Below are positions 1 to 9,358 of a DNA stretch of 64,000 nucleotides, in pieces. This stretch comes from Marsupella aquatica (lineage: Eukaryota; Marchantiophyta): NCBI GenBank assembly GCA_973895155.1, contig OZ316895.1, positions 3,286,001 to 3,350,000 of the forward strand, given 5' to 3'. The notes beneath the pieces were generated by a model. The model saw nothing but the letters and a program-made list of their open reading frames with translations. It did no database searches and was not told the DNA's origin. The number at the start of each line of letters is the position of its first letter. Within the stretch, counting starts at the first letter, position 1. A program made the translations under genes and the position numbers.

Positions 1-50
1 TGCTTCGTCGTGACAGGAAGACTATCACTTACAATGAAGTTGTAAGTGCT

Positions 51-506
51 TTGTTGACTGATGAATTGCAGCAAAAATTGACCATGCCCTCTCAGCCATC
101 ATCGTCGTCTGGTGCTGCCTTGAATGTGAATCGTGGGAGGTCATTGAAGCATCCAGAGCAGCGGACGAATGGGAGGGGAAGAAGTAAATCTAGGACAAGA
201 TTTGCTTCAAGGGGGAAGTCCCAAGAGAGAAAGCCAGTAGTCTGTCGGAAGTGTCTCAAGGTTGGTCACGTTAAGAGGGATTGTAAGGGTACGATAGCTG
301 AATCTTCATCAGCCAATGTGGCTAGTGCTGATGGAGAAGTTGATTTACTCAATGATGAGTATGTTTATGAAGCCAGGAGTATGCCCTGTGCACATCATCT
401 AGGAGAGCGAACGATGTCTGGATTCTTGATTGTGCTTGCTCCTTTCACATTTGTTACATTCGCGAGTATTTCAGTTCTTACTCTGTTTCAAACGGTTCAG
501 TTCTGA
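51..506 (+). pseudogene. copia gag fragment with CCHC zinc knuckle
   Basis: The frame holds a basic, serine- and arginine-rich stretch and then a retroviral-type zinc knuckle, C-x2-C-x4-H-x4-C (CRKC...GHVKRDC), near residues 64-78. This binds RNA in the nucleocapsid part of Gag. After roughly residue 115 the frame is no longer the coding one: the polyprotein goes on in another frame from about 415, so a small indel has broken it. The start at 51 is only the first start codon in the frame; the true Gag start lies upstream of the window. Confidence 0.85.
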
Positions 507-1545
507 TGGGAAATGATCACTCTTGTCAAGTTGAGGGTATTGGGTCTGTAAAGATTCAAATGTTTGATGACATTGTGCGCACAGTGTCCGGAGTCAGGTT
601 TGTACCTGGCATGCGTAAAAAATTGATTTCACTCGGTGTGTTGGATTCAAATGGTCATCAATGGAGCGTTATTGATGGTGAACTTCAAGTCAGGTCAAGA
701 GAGACAGTGGTTTTGAAGGGGAGCAGAGAGAAGAATTGTATGTGTTGCAGGGCAATACTATATGTGGAGAGGCCAATGTAACCAAGTCTCACGAGGGGAT
801 GACTCAACTATGGCATTCATGACTAGGCCACATGAGTGAGAAGGGTTTGACTATCTTACGGAAGAATGAACTCATTTTTTATTTGCAATCTTGTAAATTA
901 GAGTTTTGTGAGCACTACATTCTTGGAAAGTAACATCGTCATGCTTTCGGTATCGGAACTCATCGTTCCAAAGCGGTTCTTGAGTACATACATAGTGACA
1001 TGTGGGGTCCATCCCCAACTTCCTCACACTCTGGAAAGTTGTACTATGTATCATTTATTGACGATTACTCAAGATTTGTGTGGATTTATTTCATGACGCA
1101 TAAGTCTGATGTCTTGTCCATTTTTAAGAAGTGGAAGGCCCAGGTGGAGAATCAGACTGGAAACACGGTCAAGTGTTTGGATACAAGGGTGAAGAGTCTG
1201 AGGTCAGACAACGACGACGAGTACACTTCAGTGGAATTTGAAGAGTACTGTTCAGAACAAGGGATAACTTGCCATCTCACCACAGTTTATACTCCGCAAC
1301 AGAATGGTGTCGTTGAGAGGCTCAATCAGACACTATTGGAGCGGTCACGGAGTATGTTGAGCCAATCAGGTTCACCACAGGAATTTTGGGCAAAAGCTGT
1401 CAATACCGCAACTTATTTGGTAAATCTTTCTCCTTCTAGTGCTATCAATTTCAAAACGTCGTTTGAGATGCTCTATAAGCGACAAACAGACTATCATGGC
1501 TTGGTAGTTTTTGGAAGTGATGCATATGCTCTCACACCGAAGTAG
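415..1545 (+). pseudogene. copia protease and integrase N-terminal and catalytic core, disrupted
   Basis: A protease-like segment starts near 419 (W-I-L-D-C-A), where the usual aspartic protease triad is D-S/T-G, so the catalytic motif is altered. The text after 506 (MGNDH...GVRFVPG...LISLG) is the conserved tail of copia protease. A frameshifted stretch at 780-1000 holds remnants of the HHCC zinc finger of integrase (LWHS, GH, C-x2-C). From about 985 the integrase core is readable: the first Asp in HSDMWGP, the second in LRSDNDDEY (normally NGGEY), and the Glu in QNGVVERLNQ. The frame then meets a TAG at 1543-1545 where related elements usually read through PKxNRTKL. Confidence 0.85.
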
Positions 1546-1557
1546 AATAGGACCAAG

Positions 1558-2059
1558 TTGGATCCTACCTCCAAGAAATGTATTTTTCTTGGGTACCAGA
1601 GTGGTGTGAAAGCCTATAGGCTATGGGATCCTATCGCTTGTAAGCTCGTTGTCAGTAGGGATGTTTCCTTCAATGAATCCAGATTATTGAAGGAGGGGGA
1701 GAATACTCAGATCTCCCGTACTGACAAAGGAAAATCTCATATCCCGGATCTCGTTGAGGAAGAGATTGATCATGAAGTGCATGATCAGAGAGAAGGAGGT
1801 GCTCCAAGTATGGAGCTGGTTCCTGTGCCAAAGGAACAAGAGGAGTTTGTTGATGCTGGTGAGCAGCAAGTGGATGTTGCTGAGCTTCAAATTGTACTAG
1901 TAGACGCAATTCAACTGGAGTCATCGGCTAGAAGAACATTTGGTCGCACTGTACGCGCTCCTCCTAGGTATGGACAGTGGGTTGATTCATCTCAACTGCA
2001 AGAGGACAATTTTGCAGCTGATGATGAGGGTGATGCGTTAATTTTGGAAGAAGGGGAAC
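1558..2059 (+). pseudogene. copia integrase C-terminal region and linker
   Basis: This continues the integrase frame after the TAG at 1543-1545. It holds the copia-typical KCIFLGY...KAYRLWDP...VSRDVSFNE block, followed by an acidic linker of low conservation. The last element codons before the insertion are E-E-G-E at 2047-2058. Codons after 2060 belong to the inserted element. Confidence 0.85.
2055..2059. repeat. left target-site duplication GGAAC
   Basis: GGAAC here matches GGAAC at 6845-6849 on the far side of the insert. Deleting the insert with one copy rejoins the copia frame at EEGE|PSSF, a typical copia junction. Confidence 0.85.
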
Positions 2060-2065
2060 TGTGGT

Positions 2066-2169
2066 GCGTCCCATGGCTCCCTAAACCCCAGAAACCCCCC
2101 TTCACAAGCCGATTCCCGCAGGTTTTGCGCTTGGCGAGGCCGTTTTCGCGGCTTAATGGCATGGGACGC
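2066..2169. repeat. subterminal inverted repeat (10-bp perfect arms)
   Basis: GCGTCCCATG at 2066-2075 is the exact reverse complement of CATGGGACGC at 2160-2169. The arms sit 6 bp inside the left end of the nested element and enclose an 84-bp loop rich in C and G. This could be a terminal hairpin or a binding site for an element protein. I see no matching hairpin at the other end. Confidence 0.6.
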
Positions 2170-2958
2170 TGCTAACCTCTACTACTACTATTAACATTTT
2201 ACACACATATACTGGACAGATCCTTCATCGGGTCATGAGATACGTACCCGGCCTAATCTAGGCCTTCCCTTGTCTTCCCCTCCTTCTTGTTAGGTATATT
2301 TGGATTCCGCCGCCGGAATGATCCCCAATAGGCTTGGTTAAGCCGCTAAGACCTCTCTCAGCTCGACACATCCAACTCTCACTCCCTTGCTTACTTTCCT
2401 TCATCTATTAGTTGATGTGGGCACTCTTCACACAAGTTAATGCGACACACAAATAGCAAAATGACTCCTTCTGACTGAGTCATACCATGCACTTGCCATA
2501 CAAACAGTACATCTCATACACAAGCTCTGCGAACTAAGCCGTGAGGCCAACTCTATTCAGCTCTTAGGCATGAGGAAACATGAATATACACAAGGGTCAT
2601 TGTATGACTAACGGAGAGCTTCTCTTACTACTTGATCCTAGCCCGGCTGGTGCAACTAAAAACTTGCTAAAGAAGAGGCCCTGAGCTCCCCGCTGCCCAG
2701 GTACTTATCCTAGTAGTGGATCCGCCTAATTCTTTGCAGCGTAAGCCTAATCTACCTAACTGAATCTACCTATGTACAGCGAGGCAGGAGTACAAGTGTT
2801 GCTCTTACCAGTGGAACCACAATCCCACTAAGCTAAGTGTCAGGGCCGCCTCCTGGTCCTGATCCTAATCCTAAACTTAGAGATCTGAGCCCGCCCTGCC
2901 CATTCACGCCTCCTCCCTCCACATCCGCCCTCCTGAAAGGCGCGGCCCTCCACCACCG

Positions 2959-5900
2959 TCATGGCAGCGGTGTCTGTTCCTCAGTGGACGCCCCCAACGC
3001 TTCCTCCTCAGCCACTGCCGTAGGTTTGTTCTCTGACAGATTACCTGCCCTTGACTGAGTCAACTCTTCATCGGCCTGATTGGGTCCACCCCCGGCATCG
3101 GCTTCAACATCAGCCTCGGCTACGGCCTCAGCCTCGGCTACGGCCTCAGCCTCGGCTACGGCCTCAGCCTCGGCTACGGCCTCAGCCTCGGCTACAGCCT
3201 CCCCTACACACTCAAGTGGCGGATTGGGTACCTCGGCTTCATTACCGAGTGTCGTGGCCTCGGCTTTGTCATCCCCTTCTTCTAGGGTAGTTGGATCCTC
3301 TACCGTAATCCTGCCCGAGGTCGGTGCTGGGTTTACCTCCATGGTCACCACGGCCTGTGGAGCCGTATTACTCCTTGACCCTGAAGGTTTCCGTTTCTTC
3401 TTCTTTTTTGGTTCGGCAGCTGGCCCCTTCCCCTTCTCACTTACTTCCGGCACTGGTGCAAATGGCGCGGTTTGTCCTTCGGCCAGTACCACTCCTGGTA
3501 ACTTAGTGGCCTCAATTTGAGTTGGCCCTGTTGAAGCCAAGCACTTAAATACTGCGGCTTGTTTCTTCAGCCGCTCCGTTTGGTTGTCGGCTTGTCGTTG
3601 TAAGTTCTCTAGCTTCCGCGTGCTTTCCTCCAACTCTTCCTGCACTTCGTCCAGGTCCTTGCGCGCCTCCTCCAGCTCCTTCTGGGCTTCCTCCAATTCC
3701 TTTTTAAACGCAGTACGTTCTCTCCTCCCGGGTTGCTCTTAACTCCTTGTCGAGCTCTGCAATGATGACAGACTCCATCTGGTTCATCTTGGCGTAAGTC
3801 TGATCGAGCACATTGTCCTTCTCACACAGGTCGGCTTTGAAGCTGGCCGTCAGGGACGCAAGCTCCTGCTGCAGCGCAATAATCCCTTGATAGGATTTCC
3901 CTAACTCGACCTCCTTCTTCTCAAGGGCTCCGCGGATAACCTCGAGCTCCCCCTTCAATGCCCTTTCCCTTCTCTGGGTCTCCGCCATGGCCCGGTTGTT
4001 GGCTGTTATGTGGGCCTCCTCTGCATCCCTCAGCTCTCGCTTCCACTTCTCCCGCTCCTTGATCGCATCGGCCAACTCTCCTTGGGTTCGAGTCAGTTTA
4101 TTCTCGATAATCCGATTATCAGACTGTGCGGTATCCAATTGGCCCTGCATGATATTTAGCTCATGCCGCTTAATCCGCAGCTCATCTTGGGCTTTCTTGG
4201 CCGCCCTCAGGTCTTTGATTTTGGCTTCCCTTGCCCTAAGACGATGGATGACCTCGTCCTTTTTGCTTCTTTCCAAAGCCATCGCTTCTTCTAATTGGCG
4301 CTTCTCCAACATCTCCCTCTGAAAAAAGGGTCCTTGCTCCAACTCCTCCCCAAAGATGCTGAGCGCCAGCTCTCCACACATTTCCCCGTACTCCATGGCT
4401 CTATCCTTAGCATAGGTGGAGTAACTAGAAGTCATCGGCATCAACCACCGCGGCCTCTGCTCCCAAGCCGTCTTGCGGATTTCTTCTACGGTGGCAAGAG
4501 GGTTGCTTTGTTTTTCTGCAAGCCGCCTGATGTCCTCTGGCCATTCTCCTCCTGGTAAATCATTTTCCCTAGCCAGGGCTGCCTCCTCTTCCTCCCTGAT
4601 TCGCTCCTGAAATTCCTGCGCCGTCTGTTTTATGCCGTCAAAGCTCGGGGGAGCGACATCTGGTGGGGGAGACTCGGGGCTGCTCTGCTGGCTTGGGTTT
4701 AGGGTAGTTCGGGGCTGCTTTGCTGGCTCCCCACTCTAAACCGGCCACAGGTCCTTACTCCTGGAACATGATGATCCGACCCGTAGCCGGAGTCATCATT
4801 GCTGTAGTCCTCTACCGCCTCCTCGGCTTGGACTACCGGCTTCTCCCGCTGTTCTCCTGGTTTTGTCGTGAACACGGCTTCACCTCTCACCGGTCTTGGT
4901 TCCTCCTCCGGCTTCCGTGTTGATCTCTTGTTCTCCTTGTCGTGGCCGGGAGCTACGGCCTGCTTTTCCTCGGCTTCGGGACTTGAGGCTCCTACATACC
5001 TCCGGACTCCCGGCTCGTGTTCCGGCCTCCCTCTCTCCTTGACCCCAGTAAAGGGGTTTTCCCTTGTAAGCCGGCTTAGGCCTACCTCTGGAGCAGTGTC
5101 TTGCATTGGTGCCGTTGTCGTTGCCGTTCTCTTTTCCTTCTCCAGCAATTTTAGCAGATTCTGCATGCCTGGTTGCTGCATCGGCAAGTCCCCCGTCCTT
5201 GGCCTAAACACCTGCTCGATTGTAGGACTGTCGGGCGGGTTGGGTTTCTTCATTGCCGGCCTCTGTTTCGGAACGTCCTCTGGTGCCCTTGCCTGTAGGG
5301 GAAGTACCGGGGCAAAGGTCTTACTTCGGGCATACCGGCATAGTAGCGGTACGTGATAGCCAAGCCGGGATACGCTTCCCTTGCCGATCACCAGTTGTTC
5401 CTCCTTCAAGATCTTGTTTAGTTGAGTGAGGAGGTAACCATTGTAGTCCCGGCTTGGGTCTGGCCTCTCTGCCAGATAGACCTGTGCCTTGCCTATCTCT
5501 GGTCTCGGCCAGTTGCAATGCATGGTCACCCGCAAGAAATCGATCATCTCTCCTATATGCGGGTTGGTGCAGGTGTTCCAGAAGAAGCCATTCTTTGTTG
5601 ATGGTCCTGGGAACGACCGAAACTCCTTGTCAGGTAAGGTCTTCCTGGTATCAACCTTGGTCTTATTACCCATCGGCAAGCCAAACACTTCAGCAATCAC
5701 CTAGGGAGTGAGATAGAAATCCTTCCCATACACCCTTGTGGAATTGGTCTCGGACTCCCACGATCCCACGAATTCTAGTAAGTCTGAATCTGGCACCTCC
5801 GACTTCAGCCACGGTAACCTTACGAAGGCTTCCAAGCCGGATCCGGCCATGAAGCCCTGGTATTTCCGAGTCTGCATAGCCGTAAAGCATGTATCCTCCT

Positions 5901-6504
5901 CCTGTGCAAAGTATAATTGCACTTCCTCGGGGAGAATCGCCGCCCAACCTTTCCAGGTGTCATCTCTTGTTGGAATGGCGTTGATGGGGTCGACCTCCTC
6001 CTCCTCGGCTTCTCTTTGCCTCATGCTTTGTTGTTCTGCTGGCTTCTTTGGTGCCGCCGACCTCGTTCTTTTTGCCAGGGTGGCCTCTTTGTTGTTGTTC
6101 CCCTTCCTCTTCATCTCGGCTGTCGTGGATGTCTCTCCTAGCACGGTTGCCTTTGTCCACCCCTCCATGCTACCCTTCAACTCCCAGTGTATGTCGTTGC
6201 AGCGTTTGATGGCTTCTCGGATGCCGACGACTCTGTCTTCGCAAAACAGCAGGTCGTCTAGCTCGTTGCCAGTAGGCGTCCACAGGAATTCAGCCTTGAT
6301 GAGTTCTCCTCCTAAGAAGGCAGCTTTCTGCAGCTCCCACAATCGGGCGAGCTCCTGCCGTTCTCGAGCTGCTCTCTCTGATTCTTCGTCCTCGTAAGTC
6401 CCAATGTACTCAGTTGCCCGTTCGAATAGGCATCCCCAAAAATGTGTCGCTTGATTGACGTTGCTCATACCCTTCTCGAGTTGATAGTCGGTATCTGTTC
6501 CCAC
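2959..6504 (-). pseudogene. gag-like / plant-transposon-associated protein of the nested element, broken
   Basis: Read from 6504 downwards, one frame runs to a TAG at 5701-5703 and continues in the same frame to 4699. The text just around that stop (F-Y-L-T-P, then V-I-A-E-V-F-G-L-P) looks like the conserved block of plant mobile-domain or putative plant transposon proteins, so the TAG probably replaced CAG. Past 4700 the protein continues in another frame (about 4690-3704), then shifts again near 3700 into the frame of 3696-2959. The C-terminal half is a long charged coiled coil rich in E, K and R, then an EAVAEA repeat. There is no RT, integrase or transposase motif. The assignment to a named Pfam family is uncertain. 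Confidence 0.6.
3110..3199 (-). repeat. 18-bp tandem repeat, five copies, encoding EAVAEA
   Basis: Five near-identical 18-bp units stand head to tail. On the minus strand they encode the six-residue unit EAVAEA inside the coiled-coil protein of the nested element. Only the last unit departs slightly (ACAGCC for ACGGCC). Such near-identity points to recent slippage. Confidence 0.9.
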
Positions 6505-6844
6505 CCTGAGCGCTTGCCTAAGCAGTTGACAGTAGTTGGCCGCCCGTAGTCGCCTGCTCAGTTTGTGCTTGCAAATGAGCTACTATTCCTCGCGAGCGGT
6601 CCTTACCCCTCTCCTCCTCTGGTTCTCCCTCCCGTTGGTTACCCCTAGCCGCCGGCACTTAGCATGCCCTAACCCTAATCATGTTCTCTCCCCTGACATC
6701 CTTACTTCCGGTCTCAGCTCAAGTTCCATAGTCACCCTTAATTGTTTATATTTTCCTTATTTATGTAACTATACTAAGGTGTTTCTAGGGTACACTTCCC
6801 TTTTCCCCTTAAACTAGCCCAGTGATTCCTGGTTAGGCATCACA

Positions 6845-6849
6845 GGAAC
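6845..6849. repeat. right target-site duplication GGAAC
   Basis: This is the second copy of the 5-bp duplication, directly after the terminal CATCACA of the insert. Confidence 0.85.
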
Positions 6850-8402
6850 CTTCTTCATTTGATGAGGCAAGTGCTTCAAAGGAGAAGCAGAAGTGGACTG
6901 CAGCAATGCAAACGGAGATGCAGTCACTGAAGGACAACAAAACTTGGGAGTTTGTTAAGCTGCCTAAGGGTCAGCAAGTGGTGGACAGCAAGTGGATTTA
7001 CAAGCTGAAGGATAATTCTGTAGGAGGTGGATCGAAGGAGGCTAGGTTGGTAGCAAAGGGATTCACATAAGAGAAAAGTGTGGATTACAATGAGGTCTTC
7101 TCACCAGTTGCTAAGTACTCTACAATACGGCTATTGTGCGTGCTTGTTGTAATGTTTGGTCTGCTACTAGATCAGATGGATGTTGTCATAACTTTTCTCT
7201 ATGGCACCTTGGAAGAGGTGATCTTCATGAGACAGCCGCTAGGTTTTGTGAAGAGAGGACAGGAGGAATTGGTTTGCAAATTGCTGAAATCCTTGTATGG
7301 GTTGAAACAATTACCAAGACAATGGAACAAGCGGTTTGACGATTGGATTCGGTCACAAGGTTTTCACAGGAGTGTGCTTGACCCTTGTGTATATTTGAAA
7401 CCGGTGAAGAATGTTATCTTTGGGTTCATTGTTTTAGTACTTTATGTGGATGACATGCTTATTGTAGCCAAGGATAGGTCTGAGATTGTTAAGCTTAAGG
7501 CACTGCTAAGTGCAGAGTTTAAGATGAAGGACCTAGGACCAGCTAAGAAGATTTTGGGTATGGAGATCACTAGGGACTTGGAGGCTGGTAAGCTATGGTT
7601 GACACAAAGCAGTTATGCGAGGAAGGTAATTGCTAGGTTCAACATGGGGGATAGCAAGCCAGTAAGTACCCCTTTGGCTGCACACTTCAAATTGTCATCA
7701 GCTTTTTGTCCCACAGATGCTACAGAGAAGGGGCTGATGTCAAAAGTTCCTTATGATAAGGTAGTGGGAAGTCTCATGTATTTGATGACTTGCACTAGAC
7801 CTGATCTTGCCATGGCTATGGGCAAGGTGAGCAGGTACATGTCAAATCCAGGGAAGGTACACTGGGAAGCAGTGAAGTGGATTATCAGGTACTTGAAGGG
7901 TACCGTGGATCATGGTCTTTTATTTGATGCAAATGCAAAGAATGCGAGATCATTGATTGGCTATGTAGATTCTGACTATGGACAAGATCTGGACCGAAGG
8001 AGATCAACAACAGGGTACGTGTTCACACTTGGCGGTGGATGCATAAGTTGGAGGTCTACTTTGTAGAAGTGTATTGCTCAGTCTACTACAAAAGTGGAGT
8101 ATGTTGCAGCAACGGAAGCAACGAAGGAAGCAATTTGGTTGGATAGACTTATCACTGAAATGAGATTGCCACAGGGGAATGTGAAGCTCCATTGTGATAG
8201 TCAAAGTGCGCTCCACCTTGCTGTGAACCAGGTGATGGAGAGTAGAGTGAAGCACATAGATGTCAGGTACCATTTTATCAGGCAGACTGTGTCTGATAAT
8301 TTGTTTGAGCTAGTCAAGATAGACGGTAAACTCAACCCAGCTGACGCATTTACCAAAGTGATTCATTTGGAAAGTTTCTCTAGACATCGTGACGTGCTGT
8401 AG
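6850..8402 (+). pseudogene. copia reverse transcriptase and RNase H, with three in-frame stops
   Basis: The frame resumes right after the nested insert. Copia RT motifs appear in order: W..AM..E...L..N.TW, VVDSKWIYK, VDYNEVFSPVAK, then the catalytic YVDDM near 7446. RNase H follows with GYVDSDYG, TKVEYVAA and CDSQSALHLA, and the end matches the conserved HIDVRYHFIRQ...DAFTK tail. In-frame stops occur near 7068 (TAA in GFT*EK), at 8064-8066 (TAG in STL*KC) and at the true end, 8400-8402. FLYGTLEE replaces the more usual FLHGDLEE. It is decayed but recognisable over its full length. Confidence 0.92.
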
Positions 8403-8531
8403 GTTTTGCAATTGCGTCACAAGTAAGGGTTTTTCTTAACATTCGCTGTAATTACTGATATATGCTCTTCTTCACTCCTAGTAATAGGCTACGGCTTAGT
8501 TTTGGTTTGCTCTATTAGAGAGGGGAAACCA

Positions 8532-8633
8532 TGTTGGTTTTTGTCCAGAACTTCCCGCTGAGGAATCATATAGTTAGCAGTATTACCCTCCCCTAGACCA
8601 GAGTAACCATAGACCTTGAGTAAATACCTAACA
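8532..8633 (+). repeat. putative short 3' LTR of the copia element
   Basis: After the purine-rich GAGAGGGGAAACCA, a 102-bp segment starts TGTTGG and ends CTAACA, matching inverted ends of copia LTRs. The 5' LTR is outside the window, so it cannot be confirmed by comparison. A 102-bp LTR would be very short, so the boundary at 8633 is tentative. Confidence 0.35.
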
Positions 8634-8745
8634 ATCTCCCCCTTGACTCCAATCTCAAAATCCTAAAATCCAGATAGCCTAACCTGAAATCCAAATAGCC
8701 TTAGAGTGAGTGGGTTGGACCTGAATTTTTTAATTTTCTTTACTT

Positions 8746-9159
8746 GGGTTTGGTCACACCCGGTTAGAGTAACTAAACCCAGTTGGGTTAAAATCCAGAT
8801 AGCATTAGAGTGAGTGAGTTGGACCTGACTTTTATTTGTTTACTTGGGTTTGGTCAGACCGAGTTAGAGTAACAAAACCCAGTTGGGTTGGAGGTGCCTT
8901 GATTTTCTGTACTCGGGTTTGGTCAGACCGAGTTAGAGTAACAACACCCAGTTGAGTCGGAGATGCTCTGATTTTCTTTACTCGAATTTGGTCACACCCA
9001 GTTAGAGTAACCAAACCCAGTTGGGTGAGAGATGCTCTGTTTATCTTTACTTGGGTTTGGTCAGACCGAGTTAGAGTAACAAAACCCAGCTGGGTTAGAG
9101 ATGCTCTAAGTGCAGTTAGTAACAAAACCCAGTTGGGTTAGAGATGCTCTAAGTGCAGG
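8746..9159. repeat. 69-bp minisatellite between the copia element and the uL22 gene
   Basis: The motif GGGTTTGGTCA recurs at 8746, 8846, 8915, 8984 (diverged) and 9053: a first step of 100 bp, then a constant 69 bp. Each unit also has GTTAGAGTAAC and AACCCAGTTGGGTT, a near palindrome. Two shorter partial units end the array near 9118 and 9159. Because 69 is a multiple of three, a minus-strand frame stays open with a 23-residue repeat, but nothing else suggests it is coding. Confidence 0.85.
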
Positions 9160-9262
9160 AGCCATGCTGAGTAACTGGACTCCGTATAGTGCGGTAGGGA
9201 AGGGATAGAGAAATAGGTTAATGTGACGGACCTGTTCGAAGGAGCGAACGAACCCTTACGAG

Positions 9263-9270
9263 TAGGGTTT
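9263..9270 (+). promoter_or_regulatory. telo-box (TAGGGTTT) upstream of uL22
   Basis: TAGGGTTT is the reverse complement of AAACCCTA, the telo-box found in many plant ribosomal-protein promoters. It lies 89 bp before the start codon, and a pyrimidine-rich stretch (GCTCTTTCCCTC) follows at about 9282-9293 where transcription may begin. Confidence 0.6.
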
Positions 9271-9358
9271 ACGACATTCGTTGCTCTTTCCCTCGGCGTC
9301 ATTGGAAGCTCGCCCCCATTGCACGCGGAGCGTTGCTGCACTCCGAGCAACAACAGCC

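Larger units (their letters stand above)
2060..6844. mobile_element. nested 4785-bp element with TGTG...CACA ends and 5-bp target duplication
   Basis: The copia frame is cut exactly here. GGAAC lies on both sides (2055-2059 and 6845-6849), and the insert begins TGTGGTGCG and ends GGCATCACA, imperfect inverted ends. A TG...CA insertion with a 5-bp duplication is typical of LTR retroelements. However, comparing the two ends by eye, I found no long direct repeats that would serve as LTRs. Its long frames all run on the minus strand and encode a gag-like or transposon-associated protein with a coiled coil; no reverse transcriptase, integrase or DDE transposase was seen. It is probably a non-autonomous element (LARD-like, or a terminal-inverted-repeat element); the class is unresolved. 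Confidence 0.85.
1..8633 (+). mobile_element. Ty1/copia LTR retrotransposon, 5'-truncated by the window and decayed
   Basis: Domains run gag zinc knuckle, protease, integrase, reverse transcriptase, RNase H, which is the copia order. The 5' LTR and the start of gag lie outside the window. The element is interrupted at 2060-6844 by another element; removing that insert plus one GGAAC copy restores an unbroken reading frame across the junction. The body carries a frameshift between gag and protease, in-frame stops at 1543-1545, near 7068 and at 8064-8066, and a changed protease active site, so it cannot encode a working polyprotein. A purine-rich tract just before 8532 fits a polypurine tract. 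It is Tnt1-like by recollection; the family name was not checked. Confidence 0.93.

Noticed and set aside
3080-3520. Plus-strand frame with ASATASAS repeats
   Set aside because: It is the antisense shadow of the EAVAEA repeat and coiled-coil frame of the nested element on the minus strand.
8832-9125. Open minus-strand frame with 23-residue repeats
   Set aside because: It is an automatic result of a 69-bp noncoding repeat; there is no start context, no splice partner and no known motif.
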